Shown here: positions 31,067 to 39,903 of the stretch, piece by piece
Numbering within the stretch: position 1 is the first letter of the stretch
Layout of the letters: each line of letters starts with the position of its first letter
Origin: Paracoccaceae bacterium
Lineage (GTDB): Bacteria > Pseudomonadota > Alphaproteobacteria > Rhodobacterales > Rhodobacteraceae
Assembly: GCA_016744015.1 (NCBI GenBank)
Contig: JADGFD010000002.1
Span: 248,001 to 312,000, forward strand
DNA: 64,000 nt
Reading direction: 5' to 3'
Notes under the pieces: model-generated
Database searches by the model: none
Told to the model about the DNA's origin: nothing
What the model saw: the letters and a program-made list of their open reading frames with translations, nothing else
Program-made: the position numbers and the translations under genes

Positions 31067-32413
31067 CTAGCGATAAGTTACTGATTTAACGGCGGCAATA
31101 ACCTCATCAGTGGTCACCAACGCCAGCTTTTCGAGATTGGCAGCATAAGGCATTGGCACGTCTTTCCCAGTACAATTGATCACCGGAGCGTCGAGGTAAT
31201 CAAACGCCTCTTGCATGATGGTAGCCGAGATATGGCCACCGATTGAGGCCACGGGGAAACCTTCTTCCACCGTCACGCAACGGTTGGTTTTCTTCACGCT
31301 GTTGATCACGCTTTCAGTGTCCATCGGGCGCAGGGTGCGCAGGTCAATCACTTCCGCCGAGATACCCTCTTCGGCGAGCTTGTCTGCCGCCTCAAGCGCA
31401 TATTGCATGCCAATGCCAAAGCTCACAATCGTCACATCATCACCCTCGCACCAAATGCGGGCTTTGCCGATGGGCACGGTATAATCCTCGATTTCAGGCA
31501 CATCAAACGAGCGCCCATAAAGGATTTCGTTTTCCAGCACCACAACAGGGTTCGGGTCGCGGATGGCGGATTTCATCAGGCCTTTATAGTCAGATGCCGA
31601 ATAGGGCATCACCACCTTGAGGCCCGGCACTTGGGCATACCAGGTGGCATAATCATGGCTGTGCTGCGCCCCCACGCGAGAGGCCGCGCCGTTAGCACCG
31701 CGGAAAACAATCGGGCAGGTCATTTGCCCTCCCGACATATAGCGGGTTTTGGCGGCGGAGTTAATGATCTGGTCAATCGCCTGCATAGCAAAATTCCAGG
31801 TCATGAATTCCACAATCGGGTTCAGGCCAGCAAAGGCTGCGCCAATGGCAACGCCGGTGAAGCCGTGTTCGGTGATTGGAGTATCAATCACGCGCTTGGG
31901 GCCAAATTCTTCTAGCATCCCTTGGCTAACCTTGTAAGCTCCCTGATATTCGGCGACTTCTTCGCCCATCAAAAACACATCACCACTGCGGCGCATTTCC
32001 TCAGACATCGCGTCCCGAATGGCTTCGCGCACGGTTTGGGATTTAAAGGTCGTGCCGGCGGGCAGGTCTTGCTCCACCGGCGTGCTGGCTATGGGGGCCG
32101 CAGCGGCCACGGGGGCAGGGGCTTCAACGGGCACGGGCATGGCGGCAGCGGGTGCCGCATCGGCACTTTCGCCGTCTTCCACCAGCAGCGCGATTGGGGC
32201 GTTTACCTTCACACCTTCGGTTCCGTCAGCCACCAGAATTTTGCCGATCACGCCCTCATCAACGGCCTCAAATTCCATCGTGGCTTTATCTGTTTCGATC
32301 TCGCAAAGGATATCGCCGGATTCAACGGTGTCGCCTTCCTTCACCAGCCATTTGGCCAGCGTGCCTTCTTCCATGGTAGGCGAAAGGGCGGGCATGAGAA
32401 TATTAATGGCCAT
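31067..32413 (-). CDS. pdhB: Pyruvate dehydrogenase E1 beta with N-terminal lipoyl domain
   Basis: Beta subunit of the thiamine-diphosphate-dependent E1 that decarboxylates pyruvate. 448 residues, about 120 longer than a plain E1 beta because residues 1-80 are a lipoyl domain ([11 protein letters not shown]), as is usual in alphaproteobacteria. The remainder is the transketolase-like core ([67 protein letters not shown]). The start overlaps the pdhA stop. Its lipoyl region is nearly identical to that of pdhC at the DNA level. Confidence 0.97.
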   Translation of the reverse strand: MAINILMPALSPTMEEGTLAKWLVKEGDTVESGDILCEIETDKATMEFEAVDEGVIGKILVADGTEGVKVNAPIALLVEDGESADAAPAAAMPVPVEAPAPVAAAAPIASTPVEQDLPAGTTFKSQTVREAIRDAMSEEMRRSGDVFLMGEEVAEYQGAYKVSQGMLEEFGPKRVIDTPITEHGFTGVAIGAAFAGLNPIVEFMTWNFAMQAIDQIINSAAKTRYMSGGQMTCPIVFRGANGAASRVGAQHSHDYATWYAQVPGLKVVMPYSASDYKGLMKSAIRDPNPVVVLENEILYGRSFDVPEIEDYTVPIGKARIWCEGDDVTIVSFGIGMQYALEAADKLAEEGISAEVIDLRTLRPMDTESVINSVKKTNRCVTVEEGFPVASIGGHISATIMQEAFDYLDAPVINCTGKDVPMPYAANLEKLALVTTDEVIAAVKSVTYR

Positions 32414-33402
32414 TAGTTCACCTCCGCCAAAATGTCTGTGTAAAGCTCGGCAACATCCGGCTCGGGGCTTGCGGTGGCAAAGTCTGCTGCCGCAATCACC
32501 ACCTTCTTGATCTCTTTATCAATGGCCTTCAGGTCGGCCTCCGAGGCATGCTTCCCGCTCACCAGCAAATCGCGCACGTGCTCAATCGGGTCTCGCTCCT
32601 CCTTTACCTTTTGCACCTCTTCACGAGGGCGGTATTTGGCGGGGTCAGACATGGAGTGCCCGCGATAGCGGTAAGTATTCATTTCCAATATATACGGCCC
32701 TTTGCCCGCGCGGCAATGCGCCACGGCTTTCTCGCCAGCGGCCTTCACCGCCTGCACATCCATACCATCGACCTTTTCGCCGGGGATGCCAAAAGCAGCG
32801 CCGCGGGTATAGAGATCAGGGGTTGAAGAGGCCCGCTGAAGGCTGGTGCCCATGGCGTATTTATTGTTTTCAATCACAAAAATGCAGGGGAGCTTCCAGA
32901 GGCTGGCCATGTTAAACGTCTCATAAACCTGCCCTTGGTTGGCCGCGCCATCGCCAAAATAGGCGAAGCTCACATTGTCATTTTCACGATACCAGTTGGC
33001 AAAAGCCAGCCCCGCGCCCAGTGGTACCTGCGCGCCCACAATCCCGTTGCCGCCATAAAAGTTTTTCTCTTTCGAGAACATATGCATCGAGCCACCTTTG
33101 CCGCGCGAATAGCCGCCTTCGCGCCCCGCCAGCTCGGCCATCACGCCGTTTGGGTCCATGCCGCAGGCCAGCATGTGGCCGTGGTCGCGGTAAGAAGTGA
33201 TGCGCTGATCGCCTTCTTTCGCATTGGCCTCTAGGCCCACCACAATCGCCTCTTGCCCGATGTAAAGGTGACAAAACCCGCCAATAAGCCCCATGCCGTA
33301 TAGCTGGCCCGCTTTCTCCTCAAAGCGCCGGATCAGCAGCATTTCTCGGTAAAATTCCAGCAATTCATCGGCATTTACATTTGCTTTTTTGGCTTTGGCC
33401 AT
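32413..33402 (-). CDS. pdhA: Pyruvate dehydrogenase E1 alpha
   Basis: Alpha subunit of E1; binds thiamine diphosphate. 329 residues from ATG 33402 (GGAGG upstream); the open frame further upstream covers the promoter. Motifs: [45 protein letters not shown], the TDP signature [32 protein letters not shown], and the phosphorylation-loop-like [15 protein letters not shown]. First gene of the pdh operon, with a strong promoter and a perfect inverted repeat in its leader. Confidence 0.97.
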   Translation of the reverse strand: MAKAKKANVNADELLEFYREMLLIRRFEEKAGQLYGMGLIGGFCHLYIGQEAIVVGLEANAKEGDQRITSYRDHGHMLACGMDPNGVMAELAGREGGYSRGKGGSMHMFSKEKNFYGGNGIVGAQVPLGAGLAFANWYRENDNVSFAYFGDGAANQGQVYETFNMASLWKLPCIFVIENNKYAMGTSLQRASSTPDLYTRGAAFGIPGEKVDGMDVQAVKAAGEKAVAHCRAGKGPYILEMNTYRYRGHSMSDPAKYRPREEVQKVKEERDPIEHVRDLLVSGKHASEADLKAIDKEIKKVVIAAADFATASPEPDVAELYTDILAEVN

Positions 33403-33417
33403 GCGGGCCTCCTGAGG

Positions 33418-33437
33418 GTAGTTTATCGCTAAACTAC
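33418..33437. promoter_or_regulatory. Inverted repeat at the pdhA transcription start (operator candidate)
   Basis: GTAGTTTA TCGC TAAACTAC, perfect eight-base arms. It begins one base from the putative minus 10, so it covers the expected start site. Its inner 16 bases recur exactly at 35395-35410 beside tkt. The T-rich/A-rich arms around a central CG fit a LacI-type site; CceR, the Rhodobacter carbon regulator, is a candidate by inference only. Confidence 0.55.
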
Positions 33438-33465
33438 AGTATACAGCAGGTGGACAGCTTGTCAC
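33438..33465 (-). promoter_or_regulatory. pdhA promoter
   Basis: Read on the minus strand: GTGACA (33465-33460), 16 bases, TATACT (33443-33438). The minus 10 is one base off consensus, and the spacing is acceptable. Transcription should begin about 30 bases before the pdhA start codon. Confidence 0.6.
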
Positions 33466-33519
33466 ATGCATTTTTTGCATGGCGGCATGTAAAACAATAA
33501 AGCTGCGAGGAAGAGGGTG

Positions 33520-33822
33520 TTACTGAACGATTATTTCGTCACCACGGATAAGGCCCAGCACCTTGCGCGCTTGCTCATCCAGTAGATCGAGGTCCAGATA
33601 TTCATCCGAAAGCCGATAAGCACGGTTTTGCGCTGTGGTGCGCTCAAGCTGCAAAGCCTCAAGCTGCAATTGCAGCCGCGCCTCTTTTTGCTCGATTTTG
33701 AAGAGGGTTAGCATGCCGTAAGGGCCTTGAATGGCCGAGTATGAAAAATAGGCAACGAGGGCTACAACGCCGACAGATGTCAGGTAGCCGATCACATTCC
33801 GAGATTTACCGGTTTCATTCAT
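33520..33822 (-). CDS. ftsB: Septum formation initiator (FtsB/DivIC family)
   Basis: 100 residues: short cytoplasmic tail, one transmembrane helix (YLTSVGVVALVAYFSYSAIQG), then a periplasmic coiled coil (LFKIEQKEARLQLQLEALQLERTTAQNRAYRLS) and a short end (EYLDLDLLDEQARKVLGLIRGDEI). This is the DivIC/FtsB layout; the protein joins FtsL and FtsQ at the division site and helps activate septal synthesis. Upstream lies a GATTC-containing inverted repeat shared with the RodZ-like gene at 58696. Confidence 0.88.
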   Translation of the reverse strand: MNETGKSRNVIGYLTSVGVVALVAYFSYSAIQGPYGMLTLFKIEQKEARLQLQLEALQLERTTAQNRAYRLSDEYLDLDLLDEQARKVLGLIRGDEIIVQ

Positions 33823-33859
33823 TACACTGCCTCAAATTCCCGATCTAATGCCGGATAAA

Positions 33860-33892
33860 GCGAATCATGACAGAAGTGATTCGTTTTGTGAA
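33860..33892. promoter_or_regulatory. GATTC inverted repeat upstream of ftsB
   Basis: CGAATCA, nine bases, TGATTCG: perfect seven-base arms, each with a GANTC (CcrM) site. The right half extends into AGAAGTGATTCGTTTTGTGA (33872-33891), which matches 58645-58664 at 19 of 20 bases. A GcrA/CcrM-type cell-cycle promoter is a reasonable inference. Confidence 0.5.
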
Positions 33893-33930
33893 TCCCAAAT
33901 CGACAATTTTATGCAATTAGTTGCAATTAT

Positions 33931-33955
33931 GGTTCGCCCCGAATGGAGGCGAACC
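33931..33955 (-). terminator. Hairpin after pgk
   Basis: GGTTCGCC and GGCGAACC (33931-33938 with 33948-33955) form a perfect eight-base stem seven bases beyond the pgk stop, followed on the minus strand by an AT-rich but not T-only tail. Probable terminator separating pgk from ftsB. Confidence 0.6.
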
Positions 33956-33961
33956 AGCTAA

Positions 33962-35152
33962 TCAACTTTCGAGCGCAGCCACGCCGGGCAAGGTTTTGCC
34001 CTCAAGCCACTCAAGAAAGGCCCCGCCAGCGGTGGAGATATAGGTGAAATCTTTCGCCGCGCCGGAGTTGTTGAGTGCGGCGACGGTATCACCGCCCCCT
34101 GCCACCGAGCGCAGGGAGCCTGCGCGGGTTAGTTCTGCGGCTTTGAGCGCAGCAGCATCGGTGGCCATATTAAAAGGCTCAATCTCGAACGCTCCCAGTG
34201 GGCCATTCCAAACAAGGGTTTTGGCAGCAGCAAAAACCTTGCCGACTTCCGCAACTGATTGTGGGCCGGCATCAAGGATCATGGCGTCGGCAGGGCAGGC
34301 ATTTGCGGCTACGGTTTCGTTTTTGGTATTGGCGGCAAATTCCCATGCCACCACCACATCAACGGGCAAGATTAGCTCGCAATTGGCGGCTTTAGCGCGC
34401 GCGATAATATCGCGTGCGGTGTCTGCAAGGTCATGCTCGCAAAGGGATTTGCCAACGTTTATGCCTTGGGCTGCAAGGAAAGTGTTGGCCATGCCGCCCC
34501 CAATCACGATCTGGTCCACTTTCGGAATGAGGTTCCCCAGAAGGTCCAGCTTGGTGGAAACCTTGGCACCACCAACCACGGCCACCACAGGGTGTTCGGG
34601 CTTGGAAAGCGCGGCCTCCAGTGCGCTCAGCTCTGCTTGCATCAGGCGGCCCGCACAGGCGGGCAGCAGGCGGGCGAGCGCTTCGGTGCTGGCATGGGCG
34701 CGGTGCGCGGCCGAGAACGCGTCGTTGCAGTAAACATCGCCAAGGGCGGCGAGGGCGGCGGCAAAACCGGCATCATTTTTGGTTTCGCCTGCGTTAAAAC
34801 GAGTGTTTTCCAGCAAGAGCACGGTGCCAGCGGGGAGGGCGGCAATGGCAGCGGCGGCTTTGTCGCCTACGGTTTCATCACAAAATTCTACGGGGTGGTC
34901 GAGGGTTTCCGCAACGGCCTCGCGTAGCTGGCCAAGGCTGAACTCAGCAACCGGTTTGCCACCGGGGCGGCCAAAATGGGCCATCAGCACAGGCTTACCG
35001 CCGGCTTTTAGAATATCGTCTATCGTGGGCTTAATCCGCTCAATGCGGGTGGCATCGGTCACGCGGGCATTTTCAACCGGCACGTTTATATCCACGCGGG
35101 TCAGCACTGTTTTGCCGTTTAGCGATAGATCATCCAAAGTTTTCCAGCTCAT
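33962..35152 (-). CDS. pgk: Phosphoglycerate kinase
   Basis: Interconverts 1,3-bisphosphoglycerate and 3-phosphoglycerate with ADP/ATP. 396 residues from ATG 35152: [58 protein letters not shown], the [22 protein letters not shown] segment, and the nucleotide site [15 protein letters not shown] with GGGDTVAAL near the end. It lies 26 bases downstream of a small membrane-protein gene and follows tkt, so the order tkt-small gene-pgk looks like one carbon-metabolism operon. Confidence 0.97.
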   Translation of the reverse strand: MSWKTLDDLSLNGKTVLTRVDINVPVENARVTDATRIERIKPTIDDILKAGGKPVLMAHFGRPGGKPVAEFSLGQLREAVAETLDHPVEFCDETVGDKAAAAIAALPAGTVLLLENTRFNAGETKNDAGFAAALAALGDVYCNDAFSAAHRAHASTEALARLLPACAGRLMQAELSALEAALSKPEHPVVAVVGGAKVSTKLDLLGNLIPKVDQIVIGGGMANTFLAAQGINVGKSLCEHDLADTARDIIARAKAANCELILPVDVVVAWEFAANTKNETVAANACPADAMILDAGPQSVAEVGKVFAAAKTLVWNGPLGAFEIEPFNMATDAAALKAAELTRAGSLRSVAGGGDTVAALNNSGAAKDFTYISTAGGAFLEWLEGKTLPGVAALES

Positions 35153-35178
35153 TTTACACTCCCGTTTTGCCTGCGGAC

Positions 35179-35322
35179 TTACCGCCAGATGGCCATCCAA
35201 TCAAGGACACGCACAAGCTGGGTTCCCAGAATTACAGGCAAGTTCCATTCCAGATAGAAATGGTCTAGCGCAAAAACGCCTATAATTAAAAGGACTATAC
35301 CGAGTGCCCAGCGTGTGTTCAT
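35179..35322 (-). CDS. 47-residue single-pass membrane protein between tkt and pgk
   Basis: A small gene that length-filtered gene calling would miss. ATG at 35322-35320 is preceded on the minus strand by AGAGGGG at ideal spacing, and the frame runs 47 codons to TAA at 35181-35179. The product begins [20 protein letters not shown], a transmembrane helix, continues with the amphipathic [20 protein letters not shown] and ends WMAIWR. The strong ribosome site, the membrane-helix-plus-Trp-rich tail and the tight position in the operon support a real gene. I recall similar short products between tkt and glycolytic genes in other Rhodobacterales. Function unknown. Confidence 0.75.
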   Translation of the reverse strand: MNTRWALGIVLLIIGVFALDHFYLEWNLPVILGTQLVRVLDWMAIWR

Positions 35323-35361
35323 GTCGCACCCCTCTTTGAGCGTGTGGCCGGATTAGCAGAT

Positions 35362-35393
35362 TTCCCCCGCACACAACAAGGTGCGCGGGGGAA
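35362..35393 (-). terminator. Strong GC hairpin between tkt and the small gene
   Basis: TTCCCCCGCACAC pairs with GTGCGCGGGGGAA over 13 positions with one wobble. On the minus strand it lies just after the tkt stop and is followed by AAATCTGC, not a T-run, so it may attenuate or process the tkt-pgk message rather than end it completely. Confidence 0.5.
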
Positions 35394-35394
35394 G

Positions 35395-35410
35395 GTTTAT
35401 CGCTAAACTA
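35395..35410. promoter_or_regulatory. Second copy of the pdhA operator-like 16-mer
   Basis: GTTTATCGCTAAACTA is identical to 33421-33436. It overlaps the tkt stop codon and lies about 75 bases before the small gene's start, so it may control a secondary promoter for the small gene and pgk. Confidence 0.5.
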
Positions 35411-37426
35411 TAGCAATGTTTCGGCTTGCGCCGCAACATTTTCAGCCGTGATGCCAAACATTTCGTAAAGCTCGGCAATGGGGGCGGAGGCACCAAAGCT
35501 CTCCATGCCCACAAAGGCGGCTTTGTTATGCTTGCCACGCTCGCCGCAAAGCCAACGATCCCAGCCCAAGCGGCCACCGGCTTCAACGGCCACGCGCACA
35601 GGGCCAGCAGGCAGCACGCGCCTACGATAGGTCTCGTCTTGCGCCTCGAACAGCTCCCAGCAGGGCATGGACACCACACGGGTGCCAATGCCTTTGGCCT
35701 GCAGCATATCGCGCGCGGCTAGGGCGATTTCTACCTCGGAACCGGAGGCCATCAGGATCACCTGCCGTTTACCCTCAGCATCTGCCAGCACATAAGCGCC
35801 TTGTGCTGTCAGGTTTTTGGTTTTGTGCTCAGTCCGCACGGTTGGCAGGCCTTGGCGGGTGAGCGCCAGTGCCGAAGGAGTGGTTTTGCTGGTCATGGCC
35901 AGCTCCCACGCTTCAGCCGTTTCCACCGTATCCGCAGGGCGGAAAACATTGAGGTTGGGCGTGGCGCGCATCATCGCGAGATGCTCGACCGGCTGGTGGG
36001 TTGGGCCGTCTTCGCCAAGGCCGATGCTATCATGCGTAAGCACATATGGCACGCGCAGGCCCATGAGGGAGGAGAGTCGCATGGCGCCGCGCATGTAGTC
36101 AGTGAACACCATAAAAGTGCCGCCATAAGGGGCGCAGCCGCCGTGCAGGGCGAGGCCGTTCATCGCGGCGGCCATGCCGTGCTCGCGGATGCCATAGTTG
36201 ACATAGCGGCCCTTGCGGTTGCTTTCATCAAATATGCCAAGGCCCTCAGTCAGGGTGTTGTTGGAGCCGGTAAGATCCGCCGAGCCGCCGATGGTTTCGG
36301 GCATGACCTTGTTGATGACCTCCAGCACCTTTTGCGAGGATTGGCGGGTGGCCAGTTTGGGGGCGTCTTCGGAGATTTTCCTTTTAAAGGCCTTGATGGC
36401 GGCAGAAAGCTTTTTGGGCGCATCGCCCGCGATAACCCGGTCCAGCTCGGCTTGGCGGGACGCCGAGAGCGCGGCCCGACGCCCCGCCCAAGCTGCGGCC
36501 TCTGTTTGGCCGCGCGCCCCAACATTGCGCCAAGCTGAGAGGACGTCAGCGGGGATGTCAAAGGCCGGGTGTGGCCAGCTAAACGCAGCGCGAATTTTAG
36601 TGATTTCGTCTTCGCCCATCGGGGCGCCGTGGGCGCCTGCGGTATCTTGCTTGCTGGGCGAGCCAAAGCCGATATGGGTTTTGCAATCAATCAGCGAGGG
36701 CAGGGGAGATTGCTTGGCTTGGGTGATGGCGCGGTCAATGGCGTCTGGGTCATGGCCGTCACAGGAGAACACGCTCCAGCCCGAGGCTTCAAAGCGGCTG
36801 AGCTGGTCGGTGGTGTCCGACAAAGACACCGCCCCATCAATCGTGATACCGTTATCGTCCCATAACACAATCAGCTTGCCAAGGCGCTGCATGCCAGCGA
36901 GCGCGATGGCTTCTTGGGAAATGCCTTCCATCAGGCAGCCGTCACCGGCAATTACATAGGTGTGGTGGTCCACAATCTTTTTGCCGTAGCGCGCCTGCAT
37001 TGAGGCCTCACCCATGGCCATGCCAACGGCAGTGGCTAGGCCTGCGCCGAGAGGGCCGGTTGTGGTTTCGATACCCTCAGCATGGCCATATTCTGGGTGG
37101 CCCGCTGTGCGCGCGCCCTTTTGCCGGAAGTTCTTGATTTCCTCAATGGTCATCTGGCTGTAGCCGGTAAGATGCAAAAGTCCGTAGATCAACATGGAGC
37201 CGTGGCCGGCCGAGAGCACAAAACGGTCCCTGTCTGGCCAGTTTGGCTGGCTGGCGTCAAACTTCAGGTGGTTGGAAAACAGCACCGTGGCCACATCAGC
37301 CATGCCCATGGGCATGCCCGGGTGGCCGGAATTGGCGGCTTGCACAGCGTCAACCGCCAGCATCCGCAGGGCAGTGGCTTTGGTGAAGTGGTTGGGGTGA
37401 CGGGATTTCAGGTCAGCTATTTCCAC
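35408..37426 (-). CDS. tkt: Transketolase
   Basis: Thiamine-diphosphate enzyme of the pentose phosphate (and, where present, Calvin) pathway. 672 residues from GTG 37426, which has GGAGAT upstream; a longer open frame upstream is not family-like. Motifs: [58 protein letters not shown], the TDP site [27 protein letters not shown], and the central ADLTGSNNT and [27 protein letters not shown] segments. It heads the tkt-small gene-pgk series and is divergent from the zapA pair. Confidence 0.97.
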   Translation of the reverse strand: MEIADLKSRHPNHFTKATALRMLAVDAVQAANSGHPGMPMGMADVATVLFSNHLKFDASQPNWPDRDRFVLSAGHGSMLIYGLLHLTGYSQMTIEEIKNFRQKGARTAGHPEYGHAEGIETTTGPLGAGLATAVGMAMGEASMQARYGKKIVDHHTYVIAGDGCLMEGISQEAIALAGMQRLGKLIVLWDDNGITIDGAVSLSDTTDQLSRFEASGWSVFSCDGHDPDAIDRAITQAKQSPLPSLIDCKTHIGFGSPSKQDTAGAHGAPMGEDEITKIRAAFSWPHPAFDIPADVLSAWRNVGARGQTEAAAWAGRRAALSASRQAELDRVIAGDAPKKLSAAIKAFKRKISEDAPKLATRQSSQKVLEVINKVMPETIGGSADLTGSNNTLTEGLGIFDESNRKGRYVNYGIREHGMAAAMNGLALHGGCAPYGGTFMVFTDYMRGAMRLSSLMGLRVPYVLTHDSIGLGEDGPTHQPVEHLAMMRATPNLNVFRPADTVETAEAWELAMTSKTTPSALALTRQGLPTVRTEHKTKNLTAQGAYVLADAEGKRQVILMASGSEVEIALAARDMLQAKGIGTRVVSMPCWELFEAQDETYRRRVLPAGPVRVAVEAGGRLGWDRWLCGERGKHNKAAFVGMESFGASAPIAELYEMFGITAENVAAQAETLL

Positions 37427-37581
37427 GGGGATCTCCGGTTTCTGGTTGGTTTTAGCCTTGTTAACAGGCGGAATGGGGGCGTCAAGCAGTTGGCGACCCG
37501 TAATTCGCAAATTAAGGCGGCAAATCCGGATTTTCACGCTATTATGGCCTGATAACACGATTCGGGTTGAGGGAGGCGCGC

Positions 37582-37785
37582 ATGGATGATCTGGAAACAC
37601 TGGCGAAGCGGCTGGAGGCAGCGGTGGATACGCTGGCTTTGCAAAGCAAAGCCGACGCGCGGGAAATTCTTGATCTGCGGGCCGAGCTTGAGATGCTGAA
37701 GGAAAAGCGCAAAGCTGACATGGCCGAGCTGGACACGCTGCTCGCGCATCTAAAACCCTTGATGGAGGCCGAAGAAAATGCCTGA
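37582..37785 (+). CDS. Coiled-coil protein upstream of ZapA (ZauP-like candidate)
   Basis: 67 residues from ATG 37582 with GGGAGG upstream, almost entirely heptad-patterned ([54 protein letters not shown]). The eight-base overlap with zapA couples their translation. In Caulobacter a small coiled-coil protein encoded just upstream of zapA, ZauP, works with ZapA to focus the Z-ring; the same place, size and coiled-coil nature make this the likely counterpart, by context rather than sequence identity. Confidence 0.75.
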   Translation: MDDLETLAKRLEAAVDTLALQSKADAREILDLRAELEMLKEKRKADMAELDTLLAHLKPLMEAEENA

Positions 37786-38185
37786 GATCGTGCTTGAAAT
37801 TGGTGGGCGAAGCTTCACGCTGGCCTGTGACTCCGGTGAAGAAGGCAGCTTGAGAATGGCGGCAGAAATGCTGGCCGTGGAAGCGCGGCGGCTGGAAGAT
37901 GCCATTGGGCGTGTGCCGGAATCTCGTATGCTGCTCATGGCGGGCCTGATGCTGGCGGACCGCACAAAAGAGATGGAAACCGCCTGTCAGCTTAGCGATA
38001 CACGCCTCAAAACGCTGGAAGCCCGGCTGCTGGAAAGCGAAGCCAAACTGGCGGCGATGACTGTTGAAATGAATAAGCAGCCTGAACCAGCGGAAGAGGA
38101 CCTGTTTAGCAATAGCGAAGAGGTTTCAGCGAGCTTCAGCAAAAGCGTGGCCAGAATTGAAGCTATGATTGATACCTCGGCTTAA
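37778..38185 (+). CDS. zapA: Cell division protein ZapA
   Basis: Bundles FtsZ filaments at the division site. 135 residues: [67 protein letters not shown], the ZapA globular head followed by a coiled coil ([21 protein letters not shown]) and a low-complexity acidic tail. The N-terminal VxIxGRxFxLxCxxGEE pattern is characteristic. It overlaps the small coiled-coil gene upstream, and a cobalamin riboswitch begins about 60 bases downstream. Confidence 0.92.
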   Translation: MPEIVLEIGGRSFTLACDSGEEGSLRMAAEMLAVEARRLEDAIGRVPESRMLLMAGLMLADRTKEMETACQLSDTRLKTLEARLLESEAKLAAMTVEMNKQPEPAEEDLFSNSEEVSASFSKSVARIEAMIDTSA

Positions 38186-38204
38186 TCTCCCTAAAGCAGG
38201 GTTC

Positions 38205-38233
38205 TTGACACAACCCCGCTCCTCTCGTAACCC
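38205..38233 (+). promoter_or_regulatory. Promoter of the cobalamin riboswitch transcript
   Basis: TTGACA (38205-38210), 17 bases, TAACCC (38228-38233), just upstream of the riboswitch. Consensus minus 35; the minus 10 is weaker. Confidence 0.5.
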
Positions 38234-38246
38234 TTGTGCATCCACT

Positions 38247-38424
38247 TGGTGCCTGTTCGGGATACCCGCTCAGGTGAAACGGGAAGATCGGTGCGCCTTT
38301 ATGGCAAATCCGACGCTGCCCCCGCAACGGTAGATGCGTAAAACTGGCCATATGTCACTGTGCGGCAAGCACGGGAAGGCGGCCAAATTGGCGAAAGCTG
38401 CGCATAAGCCCGGAGACCGGCCAT
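38247..38424 (+). ncRNA. Cobalamin (B12) riboswitch
   Basis: All hallmark boxes are present in order: GGTGCC near the 5' end, CAGGTGAAACGGGAA, GGTGCG, the CCGACGCTGCCCCCGCAACGG core and the B12 box AAGCCCGGAGACCGGCC at about 38405-38421, with the closing GGCC. About 105 bases of expression platform follow before the ATG at 38532, including a GC hairpin around the ribosome site. Adenosylcobalamin binding should turn off the downstream permease. Confidence 0.95.
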
Positions 38425-38531
38425 ATGGTAAAACGGCACTGCGGCGGGCGGTTCCTATGGCTTTGGCCATCCGCTCCCGCATGCTTCTCTCAACCGGTGC
38501 GCGGGGTCGTGCGCCAAAGAAAGGACATATC

Positions 38532-39209
38532 ATGCATATCGAACCGGGCATTGTAGACGGTGCAAAAATGGCGCTGGGTGCCGCAACGGCTGCTGGGGCC
38601 GCTGGCCTTACGGCCAAATTTGCGGTGGATGCTGCCAAAGAAAGCGGCCTTGTTTCGCTAGCTACGCGGAGCGTTATCAGCACCGCCGCTGTGTTTAGCT
38701 TTTTTCAGGTGCTGCCGCACCATGCCGTGGGCGTTTCTGAGGTGCACCTCATCCTAGGCTCTACTCTATTTTTGCTGTTTGGCCGTGCGCCGGCCATGAT
38801 CGGCCTCGCCGCGGGGCTTTTGCTGCAAGGGCTGCTTTTTGCCCCGACAGATCTGCCGCAATACGGCATTAACCTCACCACGCTGCTTGTGCCGCTCTAT
38901 GTGATGAGCCTTCTGGCGGCGCGGATTATCCCAAAAGGCACGGCCTATAAGGATATTTCCTACATGCAGGCGCTTAAGCTTTCGACCACCTTTCAGGCAG
39001 GCATTGTAAGCTGGGTAGCCTTTTGGGCGCTATATGGCCAAGGGTTTGGGGCGGAAAACCTCGTATCCGTTGCCTCATTTGGTGCGGCTTACATGCTGGT
39101 CGTGTTGCTGGAGCCGCTGGTAGACCTTGCCATTCTGGCTGCTGCAAAAATGCTGCACCAATATAAAAACAGCGGGCTGTTTACGCCGCGCTTGTTTACA
39201 GCCGCATAA
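38532..39209 (+). CDS. CbiM-like ECF transporter permease (cobalt/B12 related)
   Basis: 225 residues starting MHIEPGIVDGAKM, the signature N-terminus of CbiM-type substrate-binding membrane proteins, whose first His residues coordinate the metal. About six transmembrane helices follow (FFQVLPHHAVGVSEVHLILGS, MIGLAAGLLLQGLLF, GINLTTLLVPLYVMSLLAARI, GIVSWVAFWALYG, AAYMLVVLLEPLVDLAIL). The riboswitch links it to B12 status, so cobalt uptake for cobalamin synthesis is most likely. No ECF ATPase (cbiO) or CbiQ gene is adjacent; partners must lie elsewhere or it acts alone. AAAGGAC precedes ATG 38532. Confidence 0.85.
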   Translation: MHIEPGIVDGAKMALGAATAAGAAGLTAKFAVDAAKESGLVSLATRSVISTAAVFSFFQVLPHHAVGVSEVHLILGSTLFLLFGRAPAMIGLAAGLLLQGLLFAPTDLPQYGINLTTLLVPLYVMSLLAARIIPKGTAYKDISYMQALKLSTTFQAGIVSWVAFWALYGQGFGAENLVSVASFGAAYMLVVLLEPLVDLAILAAAKMLHQYKNSGLFTPRLFTAA

Positions 39210-39213
39210 TTGC

Positions 39214-39245
39214 AAAAAGGCCGCACTATAATGGCGCGGCCTTTT
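39214..39245 (+). terminator. Terminator after the CbiM-like gene
   Basis: AAAAGGCCGC pairs perfectly with GCGGCCTTTT around a 12-base loop, and the stem ends in T residues. Symmetrical, so it works in both directions. Confidence 0.85.
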
Positions 39246-39265
39246 CAAATGCTTTTAGTCTATCC

Positions 39266-39350
39266 CCACCGAGGCGCAGCCGAGGCCACGGCCCGTTAGG
39301 GCAAATGTTTTTGCGTGCAAAAACTCGCCTTTGCTGAGCGGGGGGCAGGG
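39266..39350 (+). repeat. Dispersed structured repeat, copy A
   Basis: Begins CACCGAGGCGCAGCCGAGGC, then CACGGCCC, an inner palindrome (TTTTTGC GT GCAAAAA) and a GGGGGGCAGG block. Matches copies at 39441-39517, 48139-48228 and 53677-53760 in architecture; the inner stem sequence differs between copies but stays palindromic. Confidence 0.6.
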
Positions 39351-39440
39351 CAGAAACTTGCTCCAAAGACCAACCTAAATGGCCTCCCCGAAGCAAAGGC
39401 GCGCCTGGCTTGAGGCTGGATACTTTGCCAGCAAGTCAGC

Positions 39441-39517
39441 AGGAAACCCTCCGTCCAAGCCCTGTTGCTGCGCAACAGAACAAAGACGATTGGGCGGTGG
39501 CCTCGCTGCGCTCGGCG
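39441..39517 (-). repeat. Dispersed structured repeat, copy B
   Basis: On the minus strand: GAGCGCAGCGAGGCCACCGC, CCAAT, inner palindrome TGTTGC GCA GCAACA, then GAGGGTTTCCTGCTGAC. Closest to copy D (53677), sharing the GAGCGCAGCGAGGCCACCGC block and the AGGGTTTCCTGCTG end exactly. It abuts the grxD stop codon. Confidence 0.7.
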
Positions 39518-39520
39518 GCG

Positions 39521-39883
39521 CTAGGCGTTAGCTTCGCGCACCTTGTCAGCGGCTTCTTTGCTAAAGGCCACACCGTTTTCTTCCAAAAGTGTGTCGAGCT
39601 CCCCGGAAAGCACCATTTCGGTAACGATATCACAGCCACCCACAAATTCGCCTTTTACATAAAGCTGCGGAATGGTTGGCCAGTCAGAAAAATCCTTGAT
39701 GCCTTGGCGGATGCCTTCATCGGCCAACACATTAATGTCTTTATACTCAATGCCCATAAAATTCAGCACACCTGCGATACGGCTGGAAAAGCCGCATTGC
39801 GGGGCTTCAGAAGTGCCTTTCATAAAAAACACAACGTCATTGGCTGAAATATCGGCTTGGATCTGCTCGGCTGGGGTGGTCAT
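39521..39883 (-). CDS. grxD: Monothiol glutaredoxin
   Basis: 120 residues with the CGFS active site at residues 30-33 ([15 protein letters not shown]), plus [47 protein letters not shown] glutaredoxins bind a [2Fe-2S] cluster with glutathione and deliver it in Fe-S assembly, often as a complex with BolA, which is encoded two genes upstream in the same operon. The normal family length. Confidence 0.96.
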   Translation of the reverse strand: MTTPAEQIQADISANDVVFFMKGTSEAPQCGFSSRIAGVLNFMGIEYKDINVLADEGIRQGIKDFSDWPTIPQLYVKGEFVGGCDIVTEMVLSGELDTLLEENGVAFSKEAADKVREANA

Positions 39884-39903
39884 TTTTGTCTTCCTTTTCG
39901 GTT

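Larger units (their letters stand above)
39246..39520. other. Gene-free interval filled by two opposed repeat copies
   Basis: No gene is supported in this interval between the CbiM-like gene and grxD (both 3' ends). It holds two copies of a dispersed structured repeat, one at 39266-39350 on the plus strand and one at 39441-39517 on the minus strand, facing each other. Confidence 0.7.

Noticed and set aside
30790-32413. Lipoyl-domain repeats read as a mobile or tandem repeat
   Set aside because: Each copy is an in-frame functional domain at the start of pdhB and pdhC; similarity is explained by homology and probable gene conversion.
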